From: Desulfarculus sp.
GTDB lineage: Bacteria > Desulfobacterota > Desulfarculia > Desulfarculales > Desulfarculaceae
Direction: 5' to 3'
DNA: 34,623 nt
NCBI GenBank assembly: GCA_003605055.1
Contig: QZKP01000028.1
Location: forward strand, 1-34,623
In this document: in pieces, positions 14,130 through 24,643 of the stretch
Layout of the letters: each line of letters opens with the position of its first letter
How positions within the stretch are numbered: position 1 is the first letter of the stretch
Notes under the pieces: model-generated
Told to the model about the DNA's origin: nothing
Database searches by the model: none
What the model saw: the letters and a program-made list of their open reading frames with translations, nothing else
Translations under genes and position numbers: made by a program

Positions 14130-14588
14130 ATGAGCGACGAGGACAAGGGCTTTACGGTAAAGGACAGGCGGCTCTTCAATGACAAGGGCCAGATGCGCCC
14201 TGACGACGAGGAGACCGCGGCCCCCGAAAAGGCCCCGGCCCGGGAGCCCCGCCAGACGGCGGCCCCCGAGCCCCAGGGCGGACCCCGACCGCAGGAGAGG
14301 CCGCCCAGCGGCCAGCAGGCCCGCGGCGGCCGCCCGCCCCTGCCTCCGGTGGACTTCAGCGGCCTGATCTTGTCCCTGGCCCACGCCACCATGCTGCACC
14401 TGGGTCACATACCCGATGCCACGGGGGGGGCCGGCCAGCCCGACCTGGAGCTGGCCCGCCACACCATTGACACCATCGCCATGCTCAAGGAAAAGACCAA
14501 GGGCAATCTGGACGATCAGGAGCAGAAGCTCATCAACACCGCCCTCACCGAGTTGCAGATGGCCTTTGTGCAGGACAGCAAGGGCTAG
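14130..14588 (+). CDS. DUF1844-domain protein
   Basis: A 152-residue soluble protein. Residues ~1-75 are a charged, Pro/Arg-rich, probably disordered region beginning MSDEDKGFTVKDRRLF, typical for the family. Residues ~75-150 form the DUF1844 domain: PPVDFSGLILSLAHATMLHLG, then ELARHTIDTIAMLKEKTKGNL and a final helix. DUF1844 proteins occur widely in Deltaproteobacteria and have no established function. The gene lies 27 bases upstream of the periplasmic protease gene and probably shares its transcript, although the protein has no export signal. Confidence 0.85.
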   Translation: MSDEDKGFTVKDRRLFNDKGQMRPDDEETAAPEKAPAREPRQTAAPEPQGGPRPQERPPSGQQARGGRPPLPPVDFSGLILSLAHATMLHLGHIPDATGGAGQPDLELARHTIDTIAMLKEKTKGNLDDQEQKLINTALTELQMAFVQDSKG

Positions 14589-14615
14589 CCTGATTCTCCA
14601 AAGGAGGATTGAGGC

Positions 14616-16088
14616 GTGAAAAACCTCAAGATCAAAAAGAGTCTAATGCCAGCCCTGGTCATCGTGCCCCTGTTGGGCGTCGTGCTGGCCCTGGGCCCCG
14701 CGGCCTGGGCCAAGAGCGTGCCCGCTTCCTTCGCCGACCTGGCGCAGAAGGTCTCGCCGGCGGTGGTCAACATCCGCGTGACCAAGACCATCAAGGGCGG
14801 CCCCGCCGGAGGCATGTTCGGCTTCCGCGACCAGCAGGGCCCGGGCGGGCCCGACCAGTCCCAGCCGCCGGACCTGCACGAGTTCTTCCGCCGCTTCTTC
14901 GGCGGCCCCGGCGGCCCCGGGGCTCCCATGCCCCGGGAGTTCAAGCAGCGCGCGGCCGGCAGCGGGGTCATCGTGGACAAGGAAGGCTACGTGTTGACCA
15001 ACAACCACGTGGTGGCCGAGGCCGACGAGATCATCGTGGCCTTGCGGGACGGCAAGGAGCACCCGGCCAAGATCGTGGGCCGCGATCCCAAGACCGACCT
15101 GGCCCTGGTCAAGATTAAGGCCGGCCAGTCTCTGCCCTACCTGCCCATGGGCGACTCGGACAAGCTGCGCGTGGGCGACTGGGTGCTGGCCGTGGGCAAC
15201 CCCTTCGGCCTGGAGAACACCGTCACCGCCGGCATCATCAGCGCCAAGGGGCGCATCATCGGCGCCGGCCCCTATGACGACTTCCTGCAGACCGACGCCA
15301 GCATCAACCCCGGCAACTCCGGCGGACCCCTGATCAACCTGCAGGGCGAGGTGGTGGGCATCAACACCGCCATCGTGCCCCAGGGCCAGGGCATCGGCTT
15401 CGCCATCCCGGTCAACACCGCCAAGACCATCATGGCCCAGCTCAAGGCCAAGGGCCGCGTGGTGCGCGGCTGGCTGGGCGTGACCATCCAGCCGGTGAAC
15501 GAGGACCTGGCCAAGAAGTTCGGCCTGAAGGAGGCCAAGGGCGCCCTGGTGGCCGACGTGGCCCCCGGCAGCCCGGCGGATAAGGCCGGCCTGAAGCGCG
15601 GCGACGTGATCGTGGGCTACAACGGCAAGCCGGTCAAGGACTTCCACAGCCTGCCCCGCCTGGTGGCCGAGACCGCGGTGGGGGCCAAGGCGTCCCTGGA
15701 GGTGATGCGCGGCGGCAAGAGCCAGTCCCTGTCGGTGACCATAGGCGAGCTCAAGGGCGAGATGGCCCGCGGGCCCGCGCGGCGCGGGCCGGCCAGCGAG
15801 GAAAAGCTGGGCCTGAGCCTGCAGGAGCTGACCCCGGAACTGGCCAAGCAGATGGGCATCCCGGGCAAGAAGGGGCTGGTGGTCACCAACGTGGCCCCCG
15901 GCGGCCCGGCGGCCGAGGCCGGCGCGCGGCGCGGTGACGTGATCCTGGAGGCGGCCCAGAAGCCGGTGACCAGCCTGGCGCAGTTCGCGGCTCTGGCCGA
16001 CAAGCTCAAGCCGGGCGACGGCCTGCTCCTGCTCATCCAGCGCGGCGACAGCAGCCTGTTCGTGGTGCTCAAGGCGCCCAAGAAGTAA
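14616..16088 (+). CDS. degP: Periplasmic serine protease DegP/HtrA family (Do)
   Basis: A 490-residue trypsin-like protease/chaperone for misfolded envelope proteins. The signal peptide spans residues ~1-32 (ending AAWAKS). The triad is His131 in TNNHVV, Asp161 in PKTDLALV and Ser235 in NPGNSGGPL. Two PDZ domains follow, near 285-375 (WLGVTIQPV...) and 395-485 (LGLSLQELTP...). A Gly/Pro/Phe-rich loop near 65-105 (HEFFRRFFGG) resembles the LA loop region. GTG 14616 follows AAAGGAGG at 14600-14607. An intrinsic terminator closes the unit. Regulation by envelope stress is known for the family but not evident here. Confidence 0.94.
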   Translation: MKNLKIKKSLMPALVIVPLLGVVLALGPAAWAKSVPASFADLAQKVSPAVVNIRVTKTIKGGPAGGMFGFRDQQGPGGPDQSQPPDLHEFFRRFFGGPGGPGAPMPREFKQRAAGSGVIVDKEGYVLTNNHVVAEADEIIVALRDGKEHPAKIVGRDPKTDLALVKIKAGQSLPYLPMGDSDKLRVGDWVLAVGNPFGLENTVTAGIISAKGRIIGAGPYDDFLQTDASINPGNSGGPLINLQGEVVGINTAIVPQGQGIGFAIPVNTAKTIMAQLKAKGRVVRGWLGVTIQPVNEDLAKKFGLKEAKGALVADVAPGSPADKAGLKRGDVIVGYNGKPVKDFHSLPRLVAETAVGAKASLEVMRGGKSQSLSVTIGELKGEMARGPARRGPASEEKLGLSLQELTPELAKQMGIPGKKGLVVTNVAPGGPAAEAGARRGDVILEAAQKPVTSLAQFAALADKLKPGDGLLLLIQRGDSSLFVVLKAPKK

Positions 16089-16105
16089 GACACCCGAACC
16101 CTAGC

Positions 16106-16134
16106 GGGGCCCCCCAGCGGGGCCCCTTTTTTTT
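16106..16134 (+). terminator. Intrinsic terminator after degP
   Basis: GGGGCC (16106-16111) pairs with GGCCCC (16121-16126), followed by eight T residues (16127-16134). The stem is built from a direct repeat of AGCGGGGCCCC that is self-complementary. Confidence 0.88.
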
Positions 16135-16222
16135 GGTGCGCGCGCAAGGGCTTGCGCCCGCGGACCGGCCTGGGCAACAATGGGCCAGGCCTGCGGGCCG
16201 CGAACAAGGGCAGTTTGTCATC

Positions 16223-17065
16223 ATGCAGATCACGCTTCAAGCGCCGGCCAAGGTCAATCTCTGCCTGCACGTGCTGGGCCGCCGTCCCGACGGCTATCAC
16301 GAGTTGGCCACCCTGATGCAGTCCGTTGACCTCTACGACACCCTTACCGTGCGCCTGGGCGGTCAGGGGCTCGGCCTGGCCTGCAACCGGCCCGAGCTGA
16401 ACCGGGAAAACCTGGTGCTGCGGGCCGCCGAGGTATTCTTCGCGGCCCTGGGGCGCCCGGCCGCGGCGGCGTTGGAGCTGCACAAACGCATACCCGTGGC
16501 CGCCGGCCTGGGCGGGGGCAGCTCCGACGCCGCCGCCACCCTGCTGGCCCTCAACGCCCTGCACGACTCGGCGCTGGCGCCGTTGGAACTGGTGCGCCTG
16601 GCCGCGAGGCTGGGGGCGGACGTGCCCTTTTTCCTGGCCGGCGGCACGGCGTTTTGCCGCGGGAAGGGCGAGCTGGTCCGCCCCTGGCCGGATTTCCCCC
16701 TGCTGGACTACGTGTTGGTCAATCCCGGCTTTGCCCTGCCCACGGCCCGGGTGTACCAGGAACTGGATTTGCAATGGACAAACCAGGGGGAAAGAAATAA
16801 AATAAGCCGCCTAGCAGGGAATTACGCGGCCGGCCTGTCGTTTTTGATCAACGACTTGGAGAGGGCCGCCCTGCGGGTTCATCCCGTCCTGGGCAGTATC
16901 AAGGAGGCGTTGGCGGGCTGCGGCGCCCAGGGGTGCTTGATGAGCGGCAGCGGACCCACCGTGTTCGGTGTGTTCGCCGACGCTGCCCAGGCCGGAGAGG
17001 CGGCCCGGCGCCTCCGGCGCGAACGCCGGTGGTGGGTCAGGGCCTGCCGAGGCGTGGCAGCTTGA
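16223..17065 (+). CDS. ispE: 4-diphosphocytidyl-2-C-methyl-D-erythritol kinase
   Basis: A 280-residue GHMP-family kinase of the methylerythritol phosphate pathway to isoprenoid precursors. Near the start, APAKVNLCLHVLGRRPDGYHEL is the IspE signature with the catalytic Lys. PVAAGLGGGSSDAAA at ~91-105 is the ATP-binding glycine loop, and LMSGSGPTVFGVF near 240 is GHMP motif 3. The ATG at 16223 matches the usual N-terminus; an open frame upstream overlaps the degP terminator and is unlikely to be translated. A short stretch near 16770-16830 is AT-richer than the rest. It opens the conserved spoVG-tRNA-prs-rplY-pth block. Confidence 0.96.
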   Translation: MQITLQAPAKVNLCLHVLGRRPDGYHELATLMQSVDLYDTLTVRLGGQGLGLACNRPELNRENLVLRAAEVFFAALGRPAAAALELHKRIPVAAGLGGGSSDAAATLLALNALHDSALAPLELVRLAARLGADVPFFLAGGTAFCRGKGELVRPWPDFPLLDYVLVNPGFALPTARVYQELDLQWTNQGERNKISRLAGNYAAGLSFLINDLERAALRVHPVLGSIKEALAGCGAQGCLMSGSGPTVFGVFADAAQAGEAARRLRRERRWWVRACRGVAA

Positions 17066-17087
17066 GCTTCAAGGGAGGGGGCTGAGC

Positions 17088-17372
17088 ATGGACGTCACCG
17101 AGGTAAGGGTCTTCCCGGTGGAGGAAGAGAGACTCAAAGCGTACGCAACTATCACCCTGGACCACTGCTTCCTGGTGAGGGACCTAAAGATCATCCACGG
17201 CAACAAGGGTCTGTTCGTGGCCATGCCCAGCAAGAAGCGCAAGGACGGCACCTACCAAGACACCGCCCATCCCCTCAACCGGGACACCCGGCGGATGATC
17301 GAGGAGGCGGTCCTGGGTGAGTACGACCGCCTTAAAACCGAGGAAGGGCAAATGCACCAGGCCGAGGCCTAG
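17088..17372 (+). CDS. spoVG: SpoVG family regulatory protein
   Basis: A 94-residue SpoVG: VTEVRVFPV at the start, then LKAYATITLDHCFLVRDLKIIHG, GLFVAMPSKK and the closing HPLNRDTRRMIEEAVL are all hallmark segments. In Gram-positive bacteria SpoVG binds nucleic acid and affects septation and gene expression; in this non-sporulating lineage its role is unclear. AAGGGAGGGG at 17071-17080 is a strong ribosome binding site. It lies 22 bases after ispE, probably in the same transcript. Confidence 0.96.
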   Translation: MDVTEVRVFPVEEERLKAYATITLDHCFLVRDLKIIHGNKGLFVAMPSKKRKDGTYQDTAHPLNRDTRRMIEEAVLGEYDRLKTEEGQMHQAEA

Positions 17373-17426
17373 GCCTTTCGCCGGCCCGCCTGGCTAAGGC
17401 TATACCGCCGGCTCCCCGGCGTTGGG

Positions 17427-17470
17427 CGCGGCCCTTCCCGGGCCGCGACCCGCTGGCGGCCGTATTTTTT
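17427..17470 (+). terminator. Hairpin and T tract between spoVG and tRNA-Gln
   Basis: CGCGGCCC (17427-17434) pairs with GGGCCGCG (17440-17447). A run of six T residues is at 17465-17470, but 17 bases separate stem and T tract, so this is a weak terminator candidate. The tRNA may instead be processed from the ispE-spoVG-prs transcript. Confidence 0.3.
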
Positions 17471-17528
17471 GCGGCCGGGGGTGGCGAAGGCGGCCATCCC
17501 TGTTAAAAAGAGGCAGCAAAGCCAGTGC

Positions 17529-17603
17529 TGGGGTGTCGTCAAGTGGTAAGACACGGGTCTTTGGAACCCGCATTCGCAGGTTCGAATCCTGCCACCCCAG
17601 CCA
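17529..17603 (+). tRNA. tRNA-Gln (anticodon UUG)
   Basis: The cloverleaf is complete. The acceptor TGGGGTG (17529-17535) pairs with CACCCCA (17593-17599). The anticodon stem CGGGT/ACCCG encloses CTTTGGA with anticodon TTG. GCAGG/CCTGC forms the T arm around TTCGAAT. The discriminator G and CCA are encoded (17600-17603). The weak U1-A72 pair is a glutamine identity element in known tRNA-Gln. It lies between spoVG and prs, a conserved position in this cluster. Confidence 0.97.
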
Positions 17604-17674
17604 TAAAACTGGGCGAATGCGGCTGGCCGCGCGGGACCAACGGTGGACCGCAAAGCTCTTTGCTTGAGGAAGCC

Positions 17675-18616
17675 ATGTTCAACAAACTCAAGGTCTTCAC
17701 CGGCAACAGCAACCCCCACTTGGTGGAGGAGATCTGCCACTACCTGCACCTGCCCCTGTCTCAGGCGGTGGTGCGGCGCTTCTCCGACGGGGAGGTGTTC
17801 GTGGAGGTGGGCGAGAACGTGCGCGGCGCGGACGTGTTCGTGGTGCAGTCCACCAGCCCGCCGGTGAACGACCACCTCATGGAGCTGTTGATCATGCTGG
17901 ATGCCTTCCGGCGCAGCTCGGCCCGGCGCATCACCGCGGTGATCCCCTACTACGGCTACGCCCGCCAGGACCGCAAGGTGGCCCCCCGGGTGCCCATCAG
18001 CGCCAAGTTGGTGGCCGACCTGATCACCGCCGCCGGGGCCGGCCGGGTGTTGTGCATGGACCTGCACGCCGGCCAGATCGGCGGTTTTTTCAACATCCCG
18101 GTGGACCACCTCTACGCCGCGCCCATCATGCTGGACTATCTGCGCAAGCACCTCAGCGGCAACGCGGTGATTGTCAGCCCCGACGCCGGCGGCGTGGAGC
18201 GGGCGCGGGCCTTCGCCAAGCGGCTGCAGGCGGGCCTGGCCATCATTGACAAGCGCCGCGAGGTGGCCAACGTGGCCCAGGCCATGAACATCATCGGCGA
18301 CGTGCAGGGCCGGCTGGCGGTGGTGCTCGACGACATGATAGACACCGCCGGTACCCTCTGCGAGGCGGCCAAGGCCCTGATGGAGCACGGCGCCCGCGAG
18401 GTGTGGGCCTGCGCCTCCCACGCCGTGCTCTCCGGCCCGGCGGTGGGGCGCATAAGAGAGAGCCCCATATCCCGGGTGGTGGTGACCAACACCATCGCCC
18501 TGAACGAGGCGGCCGCGGCCTGCCCCAAGATCATCAGCCTGAGCGTGGCCGAGCTCTTGGGCGAGGCGCTGCGGCGCATCCACATGGAGGACTCGGTCAG
18601 CTCCCTGTTCGTCTAG
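17675..18616 (+). CDS. prs: Ribose-phosphate pyrophosphokinase (PRPP synthase)
   Basis: A 313-residue class I PRPP synthase. It makes phosphoribosyl pyrophosphate from ribose 5-phosphate and ATP for nucleotide, His and Trp synthesis. Visible segments are [48 protein letters not shown] (ATP-binding flexible loop), [23 protein letters not shown] and the PRPP motif [19 protein letters not shown] lies just before ATG 17675. An upstream open frame runs through the tRNA and is not used. A long gap follows before rplY. Confidence 0.97.
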   Translation: MFNKLKVFTGNSNPHLVEEICHYLHLPLSQAVVRRFSDGEVFVEVGENVRGADVFVVQSTSPPVNDHLMELLIMLDAFRRSSARRITAVIPYYGYARQDRKVAPRVPISAKLVADLITAAGAGRVLCMDLHAGQIGGFFNIPVDHLYAAPIMLDYLRKHLSGNAVIVSPDAGGVERARAFAKRLQAGLAIIDKRREVANVAQAMNIIGDVQGRLAVVLDDMIDTAGTLCEAAKALMEHGAREVWACASHAVLSGPAVGRIRESPISRVVVTNTIALNEAAAACPKIISLSVAELLGEALRRIHMEDSVSSLFV

Positions 18617-18743
18617 CCCGGCCGTCGCCGGCGGCCGCGGGAGCAGGCGGCCGGGGCGGCATCCGGAGGCGTTTCCGGGGATCAGTCCATGGGCGGGGAG
18701 GGGCGGCCGGGCGGCCGGGCGCGGGCCGCCCGCCGGCCCTGGA

Positions 18744-18762
18744 CCCGGGCGTTCCGCCCGGG
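18744..18762 (+). terminator. Hairpin downstream of prs
   Basis: CCCGGGCG (18744-18751) pairs perfectly with CGCCCGGG (18755-18762) around a three-base loop. An A-rich rather than T-rich stretch follows, so it is at best a Rho-assisted or mRNA-end hairpin. Confidence 0.35.
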
Positions 18763-18806
18763 GCCTGGCGGAAAAAATTAAATCCTATAAACTTGGCCGG
18801 AAAATT

Positions 18807-18822
18807 TCTCCTGTTCAGGAGA
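18807..18822. promoter_or_regulatory. Perfect inverted repeat, possible operator
   Basis: TCTCCTG-TT-CAGGAGA is a perfect 16-base palindrome with a two-base centre, lying about 70 bases upstream of the rplY promoter. The two-base centre makes an RNA hairpin poor, so a protein-binding site is the likelier reading. No regulator is identified. Confidence 0.35.
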
Positions 18823-18889
18823 TGAAAAATAGGGCGCAGGTGTTTTCCCGCGGCCCGGCAGGCAAAGGCCGGTCGGGCGAGGAAAATAT

Positions 18890-18918
18890 TTGCCTTTTGT
18901 GAAAAATCGCATTATAGT
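18890..18918 (+). promoter_or_regulatory. Sigma-70 promoter of rplY-pth-hppA
   Basis: TTGCCT (18890-18895), a 17-base A/T-rich spacer and TATAGT (18913-18918, five of six matches) stand 59 bases before the rplY ATG. Confidence 0.6.
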
Positions 18919-18976
18919 CACTTGACTCAGCGGACCGGCCCGGGACGCCCCGGCCGGCCGGAGGAAGATCGCAGCC

Positions 18977-19633
18977 ATGGAACAGATCCCCCTGGCGGTG
19001 GCCCGGCGCGAGAGCGCGGGCAAAGAGGCCGCCAAAAAGATGCGCGTGGCCGGCTCGGTGCCGGCGGTTCTCTACAGCGGCGGCCAGGATAGCCAGAAGC
19101 TCAGCGTGGCCATGGCCGACCTGGAGAAGGTGTTGCGGGGCGTCACCGGCGGCACCGCCTTTTTGTCTCTGGCCATCAACGACGAGCCGCCGCGCATGGC
19201 GGTCATCAAGGAATTGCAATACGACTACCTGGGCAAGAAGGTCCTGCACGCCGATTTCTACGAAGTCTCGGCCGACCAGGAGCTCACCATGGACATACCC
19301 CTGGCGCTGAAGGGCGAACCCAGCGGCCTGAGCGGCGGGGCCATGCTCTCCCAGTCGGCCTACACCGTGGCCGTAGTGGGCAAGGTGGCCGACATTCCTG
19401 ACGAGTTGAGCATCGACGTGAGCGCCATGCAGGTCGGCGACGCCCTGCACGCCCGTGACATCGCCCTGCCGGGGGGCGTGCGGCTGGCCAGCGAGGAGAA
19501 CTTCCAGATCGTCTCCCTGCACGAGGTCGTCCTGACCGTGGAGGCTCCGGCCGAGGCCGCGGAAGCTGCCGAGGGCGAGGAGGCCGGCGCCGAGGGCGAG
19601 GCTCCGGGCGGCGAGGAAAAAGACAGCGAGTAG
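18977..19633 (+). CDS. rplY: 50S ribosomal protein L25/general stress protein Ctc
   Basis: A 218-residue L25 of the long Ctc (TL5) type. The N-terminal ~95 residues form the 5S rRNA-binding domain (ARRESAGKEAAKKMR, VPAVLYSGG, HADFYEVSADQE). The C-terminal domain follows (IPLALKGEPSGLSGG, DIPDELSIDVSAMQVGDALHARDI). It ends in an acidic Glu/Ala/Gly-rich tail of ~35 residues, common in this lineage. GGAGGAAG precedes the ATG. It lies six bases upstream of pth. Confidence 0.96.
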   Translation: MEQIPLAVARRESAGKEAAKKMRVAGSVPAVLYSGGQDSQKLSVAMADLEKVLRGVTGGTAFLSLAINDEPPRMAVIKELQYDYLGKKVLHADFYEVSADQELTMDIPLALKGEPSGLSGGAMLSQSAYTVAVVGKVADIPDELSIDVSAMQVGDALHARDIALPGGVRLASEENFQIVSLHEVVLTVEAPAEAAEAAEGEEAGAEGEAPGGEEKDSE

Positions 19634-19639
19634 CGGGCA

Positions 19640-20256
19640 ATGGCCGGCTATTGGGACCAGGAGCCCGGCCCGCTGCTGGTCCTGGGCCTGGGCAACCCCG
19701 GCCCCGAGTACGCCGGCAGCCGGCACAACATGGGCTTTGCGGCGACCAGCCGCCTGGCCGACCGCCACGGTCTGGCCCTGACCAAGAGCGGACACCGCAG
19801 CCGCTGGGACAAGGGCCGGGTGCGGGGCACCCAGGTGATCCTGGCCCAGCCGCAGACATATATGAACCACAGCGGCGAAGCGGCCCGGAGCCTCGCCGAC
19901 TATTTTGGGGTTCCCCTGCACCGCCTGCTGGCGGTGCATGACGACCTGGACCTGGAGTTGGGCCGCCTCAAGGTGAGCCTGGGCGGCGGCTCCGGCGGCC
20001 ACAAGGGGGTGGCCTCGTTGATAACCCACTTGGGCGGCGAGGGCTTCGGCCGGCTGCGGGTGGGCATCGGCCGCCCCCGCTTTGGGGAGCCGGTGGAGCA
20101 GTTTGTATTGACCGGCTTTTACGCCGATCAAAAACCCTTAGTCGCAGAAACGGTGCTGGCCGCCACGGATTGTCTGGAGCTGATCATCAGCGAGGGTCCG
20201 CAGGCGGCCATGCAAAGGTTCCACCGATTACCTAGCAGTGAGGAGGTAGAGGGGTA

Positions 20257-20257
<1 letters not shown>
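19640..20257 (+). CDS. pth: Peptidyl-tRNA hydrolase
   Basis: A 205-residue Pth, which frees tRNA from prematurely released peptidyl-tRNA. Visible are [19 protein letters not shown] with catalytic His29, [12 protein letters not shown] with the conserved Asn, VHDDLDL, and [13 protein letters not shown]. The stop codon overlaps the hppA start in TAATG, so the pyrophosphatase is probably translated by coupling. Confidence 0.96.
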
Positions 20258-22323
<2,066 letters not shown>

Positions 22324-22347
22324 GACCAGCCCAAGACCTGTAGACAC

Positions 22348-22379
22348 GGGGCCGGCCCAGCGGGGCCGGCCCCTTTTTT
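22348..22379 (+). terminator. Intrinsic terminator after hppA
   Basis: GGGGCCGGCC (22348-22357) pairs perfectly with GGCCGGCCCC (22364-22373) and is followed by six T residues (22374-22379). It closes the rplY-pth-hppA unit. Confidence 0.92.
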
Positions 22380-22422
22380 GCCCCCCAGGGGCCGCCGGCA
22401 GGGGGCAAACGCCTGTTTTAGG

Positions 22423-22450
22423 TTGACACGAGAGCCTATGCTGATATAAT
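22423..22450 (+). promoter_or_regulatory. Perfect-consensus sigma-70 promoter of carD
   Basis: TTGACA (22423-22428), a 16-base spacer and TATAAT (22445-22450) match the sigma-70 consensus at all twelve positions; only the spacer is one base short of the optimum. It is the best promoter in the window and lies about 57 bases before the carD start. Confidence 0.85.
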
Positions 22451-22506
22451 AAAGATTCACAGGGGTTAGCAAAATTTTCTTCTGTCGAGTCCGTCAGGAG
22501 CAGGCC

Positions 22507-22989
22507 TTGTTCAAGACAGGACAACTAGCAGTTTACCCTGCCCATGGCGTGGGCATCATCGAGGCCGAGGAGGAGCGGGAGATCGGCGGGCTGCAGCAGA
22601 AGTTCTACATCCTGCGCATCTTGGACAACGACATGATCATCATGATCCCCATCGCCAACGCGACCATGGTGGGGCTGCGGCCGGTGATCGCCGAGCGCGA
22701 GGTGCACCAGGTCTATTCCATCCTCAAGGACCGCGACGTGGTCGTAGAGAACCAGACCTGGAACCGCCGCTACCGCGACTACATGAAGAAGATCAAGACC
22801 GGCTCGGTGTTCGAGGTGGCCGAGGTGCTGCGGGATCTGTTCCTACTCAAGGTGGACAAGGAGTTGTCCTTTGGCGAGCGCAAGATGCTCGACACCGCCC
22901 GCAGCCTGTTGATCAAGGAGCTTTCCATCGCCCGCAAGGCCAAGGAAGAGGATATCGAGGCCGAGGTGGAGAAGATCTTCCACGCCTGA
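22507..22989 (+). CDS. carD: CarD family transcriptional regulator
   Basis: A 160-residue CarD/CdnL-type protein that binds the RNA polymerase beta subunit and stabilises open promoter complexes, often at rRNA promoters. The N-terminal RNAP-interacting Tudor-like domain begins FKTGQLAVYPAHGVGIIEAEEE; the C-terminal helical domain carries the conserved Trp region NQTWNRRYRDYMKKIKTG and ends with DIEAEVEKIF. The start is a TTG at 22507 with CAGGAG six bases upstream; no ATG or GTG is available at the family N-terminus. It has its own consensus promoter. Confidence 0.94.
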   Translation: MFKTGQLAVYPAHGVGIIEAEEEREIGGLQQKFYILRILDNDMIIMIPIANATMVGLRPVIAEREVHQVYSILKDRDVVVENQTWNRRYRDYMKKIKTGSVFEVAEVLRDLFLLKVDKELSFGERKMLDTARSLLIKELSIARKAKEEDIEAEVEKIFHA

Positions 22990-23055
22990 TGTCCAGCCGC
23001 CACTCTGCCGTTTTGCCTGCTGCCCGCCAGCGGGGCGGGGGCGCCTTTGCATCCC

Positions 23056-24012
23056 ATGACCGCCCGTCAATGGTCAGTGCCGCCTGAGTCGGCCGGCCAG
23101 CGCCTGGACCTGGTGCTGGCCGGGCTCTTGGGCCCGGACTATTCCCGGGCCCAGGTGCAGCGCCTGCTCAAAGAGGGACAGGTGACCCTGGCCGGCCAGC
23201 CGGCCCGGGCCGGACAGAAGGTGCGCGCCGGCCAGGCCATCGCCGTGGAGCTGCCGCCGCCGCGGCCCCTGGAGCTGCGGCCCGAGCCCCTGGAGCTGGC
23301 CGTGCTCTATGAGGACGCGGAGTTGATCGTGGTCAACAAGGCCCCCGGCGTGGTGGTGCACCCGGCCCCGGGGCACCAGGGCGGCACCCTGGTGGCCGGC
23401 CTGCTGCACCACTGCGGGGGCCTGGCCGGCATCGGCGGGGTGCTGCGGCCGGGCATCGTGCACCGCCTGGACAAGGACACCTCCGGCGCCCTGGTGGCGG
23501 CCAAGAGCGACGCCGCCCACCGCGGCCTGGTGGCGGCCTTTGCCGCCGGCCGGGTGCACAAACAGTACCTGGCCCTGGTGCACGGCCGCCCGCCCCAGAC
23601 CGGCCGGGCGGCCAGCGGCATCGGCCGCCATCCAATGGACCGCAAGCGCATGTCCTCGGCCGCCCGGCACGGCAAGCCGGCCTCCACCAGTTGGCGTGTG
23701 GTCCACCGCTTCGGGGACGAGGCCAGCCTGCTCCGGGTGAGGATCGCCACCGGCCGCACCCACCAGATACGGGTGCACCTGTCCGAGGCCGGCTTTCCGG
23801 TGGCCGGCGACCGCACCTACGGCGGCCGCCGGGCCCGGGCCGGCCTGGCCGGAGAGGCGGGCCGGGCCCTCCAGGCCGCCGGCCGCCAGATGCTGCACGC
23901 GGTGAGCCTGGGCTTTGACCACCCGGTGAGCGGAGAGCGCCTGGAGCTGACGGCGCCCCTGCCGCCGGACTTCCGGGCCGTGCTGCGGGCCCTGGAGCGG
24001 ACCCATGCTTAA
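23056..24012 (+). CDS. rluD: Ribosomal large-subunit pseudouridine synthase, RluD family
   Basis: A 318-residue RluA/RluD-family enzyme that isomerises uridines in rRNA. It has an N-terminal S4 RNA-binding domain (QRLDLVLAGLLG... RLLKEGQVTLAG), then the catalytic domain with GIVHRLDKDTSGAL, where the Asp is catalytic, and ATGRTHQIRVHL. S4 domain and length favour RluD (23S helix 69) over RluC, but the exact target is inferred. The start is uncertain: ATG 23056 has a distant GGGG-rich site, while TTG 23047 is nearer to it. The stop overlaps the coaE start by eight bases. Confidence 0.88.
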   Translation: MTARQWSVPPESAGQRLDLVLAGLLGPDYSRAQVQRLLKEGQVTLAGQPARAGQKVRAGQAIAVELPPPRPLELRPEPLELAVLYEDAELIVVNKAPGVVVHPAPGHQGGTLVAGLLHHCGGLAGIGGVLRPGIVHRLDKDTSGALVAAKSDAAHRGLVAAFAAGRVHKQYLALVHGRPPQTGRAASGIGRHPMDRKRMSSAARHGKPASTSWRVVHRFGDEASLLRVRIATGRTHQIRVHLSEAGFPVAGDRTYGGRRARAGLAGEAGRALQAAGRQMLHAVSLGFDHPVSGERLELTAPLPPDFRAVLRALERTHA

Positions 24013-24643
24013 GGTGGGGCTCACCGGCGGCATCGCCAGCGGCAAGTCCACGGTGGCGGCCATGCTGCGGGAGCTGGGCGCCCATTTGGTGGACACCGAC
24101 CAGTTGGCCCGGCGGGCGGTGGCGCCGGGCTCGGCGGGGCTGGCCTGGATCGTGAAGGCTTTTGGCCCCGGCGTGCTGGGGCCGGACCACGGCCTGGACC
24201 GGGCCCGGCTGCGGGAGCTGGTGTTCAACGACCCGGCCCAGCGCCAGAGGCTCAACCAGATCGTGCACCCCCTGGTGATGGATATGGTCAATGAGGCGCT
24301 GGCCCGCCTGGAGCGCAGCGAACCCGCGGGGGTGGCGGTGGTGGACGTGCCGCTGTTGTTCGAGGTGGGCTGGCAGGCCCGCTTTGACTGCACGGTGCTG
24401 GTCTATGCGCCGCCCGCGGTCCAGCAGGCCCGGCTGCGGGTCCGGGACGGGGTGGACGCCCCGGCGGCCCGGGCCGCCCTGGCGGCCCAGATGCCCATCG
24501 CCGACAAGCGGGCGCAGGCGGATTTTTTGGTTGACAACTCCGGGTCCCTGGATGAAACTCGGAAGCAGGTGGAGGGTTTGTGGGCCCGCCTTAAGGGCCT
24601 GACCAGCTCCGTCACTTCCCGGAATAAATCCGAACCCAGTTGA
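24005..24643 (+). CDS. coaE: Dephospho-CoA kinase
   Basis: A 212-residue CoaE, the last step of coenzyme A synthesis (phosphorylating the ribose 3'-hydroxyl). The P-loop GLTGGIASGKSTVA is at residues 5-18; VDTDQLARRAV carries the conserved Asp; HPLVMD and VDVPLLFEVGW are family segments; and the lid QARLRVRDG and NSGSLDETRKQVEGLW follow. Its ATG lies inside the end of rluD, so translation is coupled. Confidence 0.95.
   Translation: MLKVGLTGGIASGKSTVAAMLRELGAHLVDTDQLARRAVAPGSAGLAWIVKAFGPGVLGPDHGLDRARLRELVFNDPAQRQRLNQIVHPLVMDMVNEALARLERSEPAGVAVVDVPLLFEVGWQARFDCTVLVYAPPAVQQARLRVRDGVDAPAARAALAAQMPIADKRAQADFLVDNSGSLDETRKQVEGLWARLKGLTSSVTSRNKSEPS

Larger units (their letters stand above)
18617..18976 (+). 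other. Non-coding region between prs and rplY
   Basis: This 360-base gap has no credible gene. It holds a hairpin at 18744-18762, a perfect 7-bp inverted repeat with a two-base centre at 18807-18822, and the rplY promoter at 18890-18918. It shifts from very GC-rich in the first half to AT-rich in the second. Confidence 0.6.
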
